Below, in pieces: positions 28,301 through 40,300 of a stretch of DNA of 64,000 nucleotides. This stretch comes from Pholis gunnellus (taxonomy: Eukaryota; Chordata; Actinopteri; Perciformes; Pholidae): NCBI GenBank assembly GCA_910591455.2, contig OU342808.1:15067404-15131403 (forward strand), written 5' to 3'. The notes beneath the pieces were generated by a model. The model searched no databases. It was not told where the DNA came from and saw nothing but the letters and a program-made list of their open reading frames with translations. Position numbers and translations under genes: made by a program. Each line of letters begins with the position of its first letter. Position 1 is the first letter of the stretch.

Positions 28301-31300
28301 AATCACGTCCTATATGTATCCGATTGAAGCAGCAATGTGCTACACAAACTGCACCTCAACCTTTGGTGGTGAGAGACGTGGCACGAGAGACTGTGGCTCA
28401 CTGCCATTACAGCAAAGAAGCCAGTGGAAATGATGTCGACGAGGACACTCCAGTCAGCCCTGGACGCAACTGTGCTGAGCATTGAGGTGAGGAAACACTG
28501 CTGATGCAGGTGCACAGTGCCAGCAAAGCAGGGACAGGACGAAGCAGATATTGTCGTCACGGAGGAGCAGCCTCTTCCCTTATTTAAGGGACGGACCACA
28601 CTGGGTTTAATGTGCTCATTGTCTTTTTTTTTATCTGTGTGTACAGCGCATGCTAATTTTCAGTTTGAAGATATGCAAAAATGAGCGACTATAGCACACA
28701 GTCCCATTAGAAGGAGAAGCCTGTGTGAAATAGTTTTGCAGGTATCACCTAGGGCAATGCAGAAGCTGAGTCTCCATATGTTTTGTTTAATTTAAACTTC
28801 AAGCGAGAATGCGTGCGAGTGCATGCAGTAGTATATAATTCTTTTTCATTTCTATCACAACTTCTGTCCCTTATCTTCCTCCCAGACAAAAACTTTTAAA
28901 GTAGCAGAGATTATTTTTCAATTTCCTACCTTTCCTCTTGGAGAGTATACATTCCCCTGTCCTCATCAACCAACCAGATATCATATATTCCCCGGGTCTC
29001 TATGCAGTTTAACATTTGTAGATGGGATTATTAATACTTTTATGTGGTTTAGTTATCAAAATGAGAATTATTTTCATAAAACAAGTCTGTAATTACTTAC
29101 GTGTTTGCCTGTGGTTTTCTCTCAGTGCCACAATCAATTAATCTGTCCTCAGAATTGCTAAATAATGAGGAAAGCTTGCGGCTAAACAGATTTCAGAGAG
29201 CAAATCCAATGTCTCACCTTGGAGAGAATGCAAGAAACAGCTGAAGCAAAATGGATGCAGTAATGAGTCCCCTGTTGTATCTTAATATGTCGAGGTACAC
29301 TGTGCTGCGCTCCTAGTTTTACCAGGGCAATTGCACTCTTACACTGGCTAAAGATAGTGTCTGTACTTTGATTATTATCTTGCTTGAATGTTTGTTAGCA
29401 GGGCATCTCAAAAGTAATAAACATACACCAATAACCATTTAGAAAGTGCTTTACATTTCCACTCACTTCTCATATCTTTCAAATATCTTTTCAAATATCG
29501 TTTTTTCAACCACAAATGTCATCCAGTCTCTACCAAATTAGGCTCATAACACAATTTAGATATGAAAATGTATTTCCTGTGTTTTGATATTGCATACTTG
29601 TTTTTAATAACTGGTTGCTTAATCATTAAAGGTCTATTTGAAATATGGCCATATTTCTTGAGCACATGGTACGACTGCAGCTATTTTTAAATGATGGGAG
29701 CACATACTGTTTCAGTTCTGAATTGTTTTTGCAATATTGAATGGCATTTCAACTATATTTGTCGCTACAGCAACAGGATAGATTGAAATGGTCATAACTC
29801 AGTGGTCATGAGTCCTACTAACTTGAAAGCTCTAAAAACCCTAATCATTAATCCGCATGATCATCAACTATAAATATTTTGGTGCCGATCTCAAATCCAA
29901 ATGCAGCTTCTAAACAGCTAAAATAATTTTTTTTGAGGATTTTGCAGCCTTGGGGGACGCGCTATCTGAATGCTTTCTAGATGAATATGCACTTAAATCA
30001 GGGACTGTAGTTTGCCATCATTTCTCAAAACTCCAAAAATAATGAAAGCCTGCACTTTGTAATATTCATCCTGGTACTCTCTTCTTCTTTCAAAATATCA
30101 AACAGTTGCATTTTCAAAAACAAGTGATACATTGCTGATTTCAAACTAAGGGGATTATACACAAAGCTTGTCGTTCTTGTACAGTTATAAAACAAAGAAA
30201 GATACATCAGCCAAAACAAAAGGAAATTTGTTGGCTTCAGTGTTTGTAGATTGCTTTTGGCGAAAACATTTCATAAAAAATAGAAGAGAACATCCTCTGG
30301 AAATTTCTGTCAGAAGTGGATGAAAAAAAACACGATTGAATTTAAGTGACTGTAGCCTGTAGCTCTGGCAATGGACAGGCGCAGTCCCTGTGTCCCATCA
30401 CACCTATTGTATAACTTGCTTCTCAGCACTGCATTAACCATTGTAGCTGTGTTTTATAATAAGATCTGCATTGATTATTGATAGCATGACGGCAATAACC
30501 AGTAAATTAAATAGCAGGCTATAGCTCCCCTGATGGGTGCTGGGCTGTTTAATTAGTAAACCAAATAGGAAATCAAACTGAAAGCTAAATCAATGGCTGG
30601 GAAAATGTCGGGTAATACACTGAAAGTATATAACAATTGTCGTAGGTCACAAGAAAGATTAAACCAAAAGCATCCAATTCATTCAGGACAGTTGACTGGT
30701 GGAATGCCAGTGCGGAACGATCAACACAGGCTCTTTAGCCTCTACACTGTTATTTATCACAAAAGAACCTTCATTTCCCCATCTCCAGAACGCATAGTTA
30801 CATCATACTTCCACTCATATGATAAACCACAAAGAGTTGAGTTCTAATAAAAGCTGTGATACCTGAAGAGATGGAGGCCAAGCGGAACGCATCAGGGTGT
30901 CGGTTTGGTGCTACAGGTTCATACGGGGATGAGTCATCCATGTCTCCACCTGAAACAAAAGTCAAGATTAACTATCAATCAGAGCATTTTAGCATTTCCA
31001 AAGAACAGAAAATGGAGTGCATTCTAGCCAGTGTCGGCTTTCGAAGGTCATGCCCCATCAAATGAATTGCTGTGCCCAACCACCCACCTGCAGGCCAAGC
31101 CTTTGGCGCCAAACTTTGCGTTTCATTAATCTATTCATACATAGCAAATTTAGCAATGTGTGAGAATTCATTCTCCACTCTAAGCATCCCCCTCTGAAAG
31201 AACACACTCAAACAGAATTCAATACATGTTCCAAATGGAAACACTGTATTAAATGAGATTTTTATGATGTCATTTCCATGTATTGGACTGGCTGACCAAC

Positions 31301-34300
31301 TGACTCCCGCTATGAGCGTTTAGTTGTTTTTTTTTCATATGGAAAACAGGATGTTCATCATGATCATTTCCTTTTGGACAGAGTGTTTGTTCTTGCTGTG
31401 GTTGGATTGGGGCGTTGAAGCACAAGCAATGCATCTTCCCTGCTAACAATGTTGCCAGAGCTGTTTGTAAAAAAAAAAAGAAGAAAAAATTAAAATCAAA
31501 TTAGCACTCAACTGACTGAGTCTCTCCCATGTGCCTGCTTCTCTGTGGGCCCTAATCCCGCATTTAAAATTCATAGCCATTCGGTGTGATTGAGACAAAC
31601 CCTCCAGTGTGTAATAGCTTTGCATTCCGATCCCAACAGAAAAACAGCGAGGGTGTTGTGAGGAAGGTTTGGAGGCCCGCTGCTACAAATGAGAAAATCT
31701 GAAACCTGTCAGTAGAAGACTGCGCTTCTCAGTAGATCCAATCAATAGATATAGTACATTTTGTTTATCGACATCTTTCTTGGATGCTTACTAAAAGGAT
31801 GAAGCAAGAAAACGTTGTCTTGTGTGTGTGTGTGTGTATTTGGCAGTACATAGAGTTCAGTGTTATCCATGTATCCGGTGAACATTTAATCATCAAATAT
31901 TCTGTAATAACATCATATATGTGTTGATACCTCAGTAAAAATTGAATTTTTCCATTAAAACTAATCAAAAGCACTGGAAGATATGTACACACTGGCACAC
32001 GGTAAAAAGGAATGACTAAAGTTAGATAATTAAGGGAAAAGGGAATGACTAAAGGGAATTTTCTATCATAATTTGTCCAAAGAGCAAACCAACCACAGAC
32101 TTGTGTACAAGCGACTGTGGCTGAGTGGAGAGCAGGGCCGTCTTTCAATCAGAGGGTTCGTGGTTCAAGCTCTGGCTCTGGCACCACTTGCAAGTCGATG
32201 TGTCCTTTAGCAAGACACTTAACCCTGAAAATTGCTCCCGTAGCTGTGCCTACGGTATGATAGCATCTAAAATGTAAGTAGCTTTGGATAAAAGCGTCAG
32301 CTAAATGACTGTAATGTAAGAGTTATTTCTTTAAAACTTGATCTACATCTCTTCTTTCAATCAATATTGACAATCATAACGAGATGAAACAGCTCAGCTG
32401 GCCATTCTCTGAGCACATAGCTATTGACGTCTGGCACAGTTGAGAATTGTATGTGTGTTTGAAAAAGAAAAACAGAGCACACCGGATACACAAAGGAGAG
32501 AAAAATGGAGACAGGACAACGACGGAGGGGAGAAAGGAGAAACACATAAAGGGTGACAGAGAGGCTTAGAGAAAATGACCTAAATCCTCCAAGTTTTGAG
32601 TGTACTACTTGTGCCTTCCTTGTTTGTCTTTTTTGTTTGTGTATTGAAAGATGAATTTATTTTAAAGTTTGTCTCTGTCTTTTTTTTTTTTTTTTTTCAG
32701 TTGCCTTTGCATCGCCCACATCTACGTGCATGTTACATTTCTGTCTCCAGAGTGAGGGAACAGTGATGCTTCCAGACTTGAGATCCCTCTGTGATTCTAA
32801 TTGCAACAATTACCTACAAAAGCTATAGTGCTTTAGAAGCCTTTCACGGGTTCAAGACTACCACTTACTCTGCAAACAACCACCTTAACCCCTCGTCCAT
32901 GTCTATTTCTGCAAAAGACGCAGTCATTGTATATATTTAAAAGAAGAGGCAAATGTTCTTCAGAAAAGTAATACTTCTTCCATTACACTAAGAACAGTTT
33001 GTACTGTACAGAGCAACATGGAATAAAGGATGCCCTATCTTCAAAACAAATGAGGTTGCTTATGCATTTTGATCAGGCAGCTCCTTCCAGTGTTGGGAAG
33101 CTTCACTGCACCATCAGCCTGGGATCAAACAGTGTTTAGGCACATTCAATTTAAAAAGTACAACTGTACAGTGGTGATCCTATAAAACATTAACGTCAAA
33201 CCACAACAGTAGCTGTAGTTAATGAATATTAAAAGCTTATTTACATGAATGTTACAAGCCGTGCAGAATCATAAAACTGCAAAACACACTATAATCACAC
33301 ACACCCTTAGGTTGTGAAAAAAACCCACAGCAGGAGGCCTTGTTGTAAAAAAAAAAAAAATAGTGCTCTTTGACAGTCATCCTGGACCCAATTATGCGTT
33401 CATAATAGATCATTCTTCCCAGCTGTTTAGTGATAGGATGTTTTTAGCCCCAGGGCAACAACTTATCTCTGTAATTAAGCCTCCGTTTGACTTCATTTGC
33501 TCTGACAGTATGGAGCATGACCGGCACAGCTCAGACAGACATGCAGACCTTTCAACAGCAATAGAGGAATACTTCTTGGATTCACAGTCCTCTCCTTTGA
33601 CATCAGGGGTTTTATGAAGCCGCTGGGCGCCATCACTCATCCTTTTCATATGCATTATCAATGAAGCTAAACTCTTGGGGTGATGGAAACCGTCCTATGG
33701 ATTCTTTAGCAACTTTCTTGGCAAACCGTTTATAGCTGGAAGCCAAGTTAATTTTAATAACCATAATTCACCTTGTTTTGTTTTTTAAAGGTGCCCTATA
33801 CTGTTTAATATTGATTTCATGTTGTTACCTTTTTTGCTGCAGGAAATGTTGGGAGAATATTACTTCTTATTCAATTAATAACAATATATTGCAACAGTTT
33901 TGTTCTTATATTAATCACATACAAAAAAAGCTTAGCACTGCCTGAGCAGTCTGGAGCACAGCCGGAGGTCCTCTGCAGAGCTCTGCTGGTTGCTGCACAA
34001 ACTCGGCTGGCAACAAAAGGTGACCGAGCCTTTGCTGTCAGAGCTCCCAAAGTCTGCAAATGAGCTGTCAGTGGAGATCAAGCTAGCCAGAACACTTTCC
34101 TCTTTAAAGAACTTCTCAAAGCACACTTGTATTCTACAGAAATGTATCAGAGAGAACACTGGAATATGGGAATTCACAATTTTATTACATTAAGATAAAC
34201 GCATTAATTTTTCCTCTGGACTTCCTCCCATAATGTGCTCGTTTAAAAAAAGACAAGATAAAGTAAAGTGATACTACAAATGCATCTTTCTTCAAATTGT

Positions 34301-37300
34301 GATAAACAGAACACGAGTTGAAGCATAAATTTAGTTAACGGCTCAGCGTTTGAAGTGATATTGACATTTTGAACTCAATTCCAAACCATTCAAAGAGCAC
34401 ATTGGATTAGCTCAGAATAATATTTCAAGTCACAATTCCAATCCAGCGAGGCGTGGTGGACAAACACAGCTGAGAAAATGAGTGCTATCATTTTTATTCA
34501 TGCCTTTGGCTATGTGAATGTAATGTTAATATTAATAGTTACACATGCGCTTACCCAAATCAGCATTTTAATACCTGGTGTCAGGTACTAAATGTTAAAT
34601 ATAGTGTAAATCCTGCAAAACTTATGGCATAGGAGCATATTGGGGACAACATTAAAAACAGGCAACAGAGGTGCAGCCCAATATATCAGCATCTGCTCAC
34701 CATCTTACATTTGATATCAATAGGAGTGAAAAGAAAATGCCATAATTTGGGATTTTGTAAATGTACAACATCAACAGTCAATATTATTAAGCATCTCAGG
34801 ATCAAATGGAAACATGATTAGTGCTGCTGTATTGGTAACTGAAGGATAACAACCCAAATGATTCATCTAAATATACAAAAATGTGTTTGGCTAGGTGTGC
34901 TTTGAAAAACTTGGCTGACTTACTGCAAAAAGCAGCTTCAATTAATGCTGCAGAGAGGCAAAACCAGAGAGACAGGGAGAGTTCGAGAGCAAGAGAAATA
35001 GAAGTAACCATGTTGTGATGACAGCCGCTGGGCCTGTTGACTTCTGCAACGCATATTCACTCAGCACCGCTGTGAACCTTCCAGCCAGGAGTGAGTCTTA
35101 ATGCCCACATCATGACAGCATTCACTGAGCAGAATGGGCCGTCACTCACTCTCCCTTCCGATAGTGAGCCTGAGAACTCACTCCACTATAAAAGGCTAAT
35201 CTAAACCCCGCTACCTGGCCCGCATTTCTGTCGCACTGTCACACTATACAGCCTCATGGTGAATGGGAGTCATCTCGGGCACTTCACCTTACAGGGTAGA
35301 AAATCATTAGACAGATTTACGAGGACAAACTGTGCCTTTTTTGTCATCATATTTTACTGATCCTTTTCACATTTTGGGATGAAAGATAACAGGGGAGAAG
35401 GAGGGATGAAAAGTGCGAGGAGGGGAAAGCTCTGAAAGGCTTTATTGATCACATCCAGAAGCTATCGACAGGTCCCTTCCTCTGATGATGAAGTAGCCAC
35501 CTAGCGAGTGCCGGCTGGGTCTCCAGCGACGGGAGGGAGAAAGCAGAGAGGACATATTCAGCATGCAGGAGCCTGCTTCCCCTATCCCCTGACATGCGGG
35601 GCAGGCTGGAAAAATGTTCTGCTTATGACAGTGGATGGCTAAGGTAATGGCCGGTGACTGCTACCATTGCTCATAGTAATGATGGTTTCACCCAGGAATA
35701 CTGTGTACCTTTGTAGCTCCCCCTCCTCTATGTTTTCCCCCATGACTCTCTCTTTCTTCCTCTCGCTCACTCATTCTATGGTTTTCTCTGTCTCTCTCTT
35801 AAATTTCTTCCCCCTCTTATCATTTATCTACGATCCACTCCTCACCTCCCGTGCTCTCTCCCACACTCTCTCCGTTTCTCTTCCTCCCTGCCTAAATCTA
35901 TCATGATGTGCACCTCAGTCCTACACTGTCCATTTCATGTAACTTCCCACGGCAGTAGGGGTCAACTTGTGGTGTTAGCATGATGTGGTGACATATTCAG
36001 AGGGTGACCTTTGCAACGTTGACATTCATGAAAATGTAGAAAATAAATCAAGCCGCAAAATTGTCTGGTATTCTCGTCATTGAATGTAAAGATACAGTCT
36101 TCTCTCTCTCACAATGAACTGGAACATATTGTTGTGGAGCACTGGTGGAGCTTTCCTTTCTCTCTCTGCAGTGAACGTTGGCTCAGCTAATTAAAGTGCT
36201 CTGAAAGGTCCCCACAAAAGATCTTCGATTCCTACTTTGAGACCTAAGCTGTGGTTTTATAGCTGAGTCTATGAAATAATGTATGTTAGAGGTGTGGAAC
36301 TTATCGTTTAAATTAATTATTATCCTGCAACACTGCAAGGCTTTAGCCACATGAGACCCAGGGCACAATTGAAAGAGAACCGCAGCCGCCTATACAATAT
36401 TGCTGTGTGTAGCAGCCAATGTTTCTTTCTTAGTAATTACTTCTTTTATAGATTCAAACTGCTAGACCTCATTGCCTCACACCAACTGAGTCCCATTCAG
36501 AGCAGAAACCCCCCATTATCCATCAAGGACGGCTGCATTGACGCATTGGAATCAGCTGCCATTTTCAGTTAGAAAGCACAATTAACAGGTCATCATTAGC
36601 ACCGTTACTGATGGCTGAAAGACAGCGCGAGATGGCATTATAACACCTTTTAGCCTCGGGTTTTTAAGCCAATCAGGGTAGTACAGTATAGCCTAAAGGC
36701 AGGCAATAATGATAAGTATAGCGATCTAGAGGAAATCTAACCCCACATCATAGCTGTGGAGTCACACCGGTGTATAATGTGTTTTGATGCAACACTCGAT
36801 GACGGTATTGAGTCACGTTGTGGTCATACTCTGTACTGTAAAGGGTTTTTCTCAGCAGCAATGCGTTGTTTCACCTCACAAAGTGTCATCGTTGAAACAC
36901 CTTTCAAAGATTCAGGCCGCTCACTGGAATTGTGTAACTGGAGACACTTGTGCTGCTCCTAAGTGTCCGGGCCTCGTTTACTATAACTAATGATATTTAC
37001 AGTTACATCTCATGGACACAGGACACACTGCAGCTTGAGGACTTTTCCACCAGGGTATGTTATGGTGAGTATGGTTTGACTTGGCTTAAGAATAGATTTC
37101 CTCTCAGTCTCATGGTAGACTTTTCAGTTTGCTTTCAAATTTAAAGTAATCAATCACACTGCAGGAGGAATGAACTCTCACAAGAAAGGAGAGGTGCATG
37201 CTGCTCAGTTTAACACAATGCTCTAAAGCCTGTGAACAATATTTACTTTAATCTGAAATACATTAAGCACAGAACCTTCTACCTGCTGACGTCACACCCT

Positions 37301-40300
37301 CTGAGTGGGGGGAACAAGTGATGCGGATGTCTGATGGTGTTCTGGTTTAGCAATGATTAACAAACATCTTACATACAAGGTGAGATCCCTCCCGCCCTTC
37401 AGCATTCTGAACCATTGTTTAATTACCTTCCTGTCTTGAGCCTATTATCTATTCTGTATGGATCATTATTATCATATTATCATTATTTCCCATTTCAAAC
37501 CTCAACCCCACTGCTTCACCACTGTTTCATCACAAATACAAAAACAATGCATGAGATAAAACAAATCACGAGTAATCTTTTAGTTCTTTTAGTTCTCACT
37601 GTTGCTTTAGTGCTTATGTAACCATTTTGCAGCTCAATGACATAAATATCAGTGGAATGAGAAAGAAACAGAGTACCAAGATAAAGAAATTTGAAGTACA
37701 TCTTTCCAAGGTTGTTTTGAATCTTTGCTATTCTTTACATGACTTAAAGCACAGTCACCAAACTGATTCACATGGTGAGTACTTCTGTGTGTTGATAAAG
37801 TCCTCAGTCTTTAACACAAACCCTAACAGTTGATATGGTGGTCCAAGCTCAGCTGTATGGTTTTTTAACATTTGACATTCATAAGGCCAAAACAGCAAAA
37901 TCTTAAATCTATTTCCTCTGACGAAAAAAAAGAACATAAATGCCCTTGTTCACAGGTGCACATTTGAACTGTTTACTAGATTAACTTGGTTTTTAGAAGT
38001 AAAGAATACTAATATACACACTAAATAAGGTAAACTTGCCAGAGGCAGTAGAGTATCTGTGTAGGGTTTATCTGGGAGGAGCAGGGCATTGTTTTAAATC
38101 CCAGTCCACCCCTGGTCAACATCAGCTTTTTCTTCACAAACACAATGTTTTAGCCCTCAAGCTTGCAGGCCAACTTCCTGCCCCTGGTCAATGTGTCATA
38201 AGAAGCAGCCCATAGGTGAGGCCTGATTTCTAGATTGCTTTCTACACCTTATGGCCTTAGGTTGCAGCAAAGTGACCATATGTGCCAATTGGCTAAATAT
38301 GTGTGTCTATAAAACACCAGAAATTGCTTTTCATACAGAGTAAATCACATTAGTTGATTTCCACAGGTCTTTAACAATCTCTGCCCTCGTCTGTTTGTAA
38401 TTTAGTAATCTTTGTCCTTTCACCTTTTCTAGCTCTACTCCTCTTTTTTAATCCCGAGCTCCTCGCTTTCTCTCTCACATACTCTTACATCACATACATC
38501 TCTCCACATTAACATGAGAAAAATAAGACTTTCAAAGATACATTACACATGATCTAACCCGACAATTGCATCGAAACCTTCCTGATTTGTCCACAAATTA
38601 TTTTTAAAGTGGCTTAGCAGCATTCTGAGAGGGTGTGTTGGGATTTGGCCCTTCGTGTTTGTTTCCAGAGATGGATGTTGTACATAGATTGTTTCCAGTT
38701 AACAAAAGCCTGCTTGACTGCACAATGGATCGTGATTAGATTAAAGCTGCACTATAAGAGCTTTTCGTTTGTGTTAAAGCGGGTTTTTATCTCCGAGGGC
38801 GACAGGGCCAAAAACGGGACAGAGCTGAGAGGCATTTGTTCATTAAGAAACACAAGCTCTGTGAAGGGCATGCTGCAGGCACAGGAGGTCTCTATCCCTG
38901 ACAGCAAGAGAACTTGCATGATGCATTCAAACATAAATACTTTGACCGATGTGGCTTGTTTGTTTGGGAAGAGGAGAAAGAGAGGGAGAGAGAGACAGAG
39001 GGAGAGCAGAGAGATCATTACAAAGGGGAAAGAGTTTGAAACGAACAGAAAGACGGAGGGAGACAGAAGGCCTGGGGAGCATGCATGTCATTACATTTCC
39101 CTTGAACCCATGTCAGGGATCCTCTGCTGCCATCAGTCTGATGAAGTGTAACTGGTGCTACGAGCAGTCAGCCTGGCGAATCACTTCACGGATCACAACA
39201 TAAAAGACCAGAATGCTCAGAGCTCTGAGACTTTGCAACACTACCACCATTACCCCACGTGTCAACACAGCTGAGCATATTATGTCCTCAGTGTTTACAT
39301 GGCATGCCACTTGATGTAAGTCACAGAAACTTCGGCCACATGTACAAGTATGGGGAAATGTCGCTTTTAGGTCATGACCCCCCCCCCCGCTGATCCCCAG
39401 GGCACTGAATCTCTTTCAGCTCAGATGCTGTCAGATTTGTCTCCATATGAAACACTACGTGCTTTTGACACTTAAGGATGGGACGAGAGTCATGTCAGCT
39501 CAGGAGGCTGCTTTATGCTCTCTAAATATATTGCAATGAGAAAACCAGAGGGTTACAATGTTACAACAAGAGTGCTATTTTACGTCCTGCATAAGTGGAC
39601 ACATAAGGGCCACTGAGCTATACGATTGTAACCTAATTACATGGTAATATGGAACACTTTAGGTGAAAACCAATAAGTCTACCATAACAGGTCTACCTAA
39701 TGTAATCCCATTATAGCTCCATTACCTTTGAGAGGGTGAGGAAAGTAGGAAAGCATATATTTTTCATCATGGGCTTCTGGGTATCACTATAAGAGGGCAT
39801 CAGGGAATAGGGCATAAACAATGGGTGTGGTTTACATCCTTCTTGTCTTTACCCGGAAAGTACACTGTTACTTGAGATCGGAATATTCATTTAAAATAAA
39901 TGTTATAATTGTAAAGAATGCACTAAGTCGTATAAATTAATATCAATAGAGGTATGTTGAACATCCACAGCTAGACTAATAAATGAAACATGGTCAAAGA
40001 GGGAATACAGAAGGAAACAAATAGCCGACTGGTGAACAAATGAAAGAAGCAAGTGCTAATTTCAAGTGAATGCGTTGTATAACTGCAAGACTTAAAGAGG
40101 TGTCATTATATTACAGGCCCTGAAATTGCCACACAGTTAAACATGATGCGATGTGAATTTTGTGAGACAGTGAATCGTAAAACCATCTGCCTCCTACCTT
40201 CAGTGAGTCCCATGTGGATGGTCCAGTAGTTCTGCAGACACTGCAGCTCCTTCTTCATGCCCCTCTTGCAGCGGCAGTCATACAGAGGACTAACCAGCAG

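Larger units (their letters stand above)
20293..30862 (-). other. gfra2 intron 3
   Basis: A 10.6-kb intron. Contains a purine-rich tract at 23,586-23,812 and a 22-bp tandem duplication at 27,166-27,206. No exon or RNA gene supported. Confidence 0.5.
30950..40197 (-). other. gfra2 intron 2
   Basis: A 9.2-kb intron. Contains a tRNA-derived SINE at about 32,111-32,320, a short direct repeat at 32,009-32,054, a RING-like decayed reading frame at about 36,715-36,990, a purine-rich tract at 38,960-39,075 and a run of C at 39,379-39,389. Confidence 0.5.

Noticed and set aside
32111..32175. Free-standing tRNA gene
   Set aside because: The B box is diverged, no proper acceptor stem closes, and the SINE body and tail follow directly.
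38633..39151. 172-codon plus-strand frame in gfra2 intron 2
   Set aside because: GTG start; the C-terminal third is translated from a GA-rich tract, and no known motif is present.
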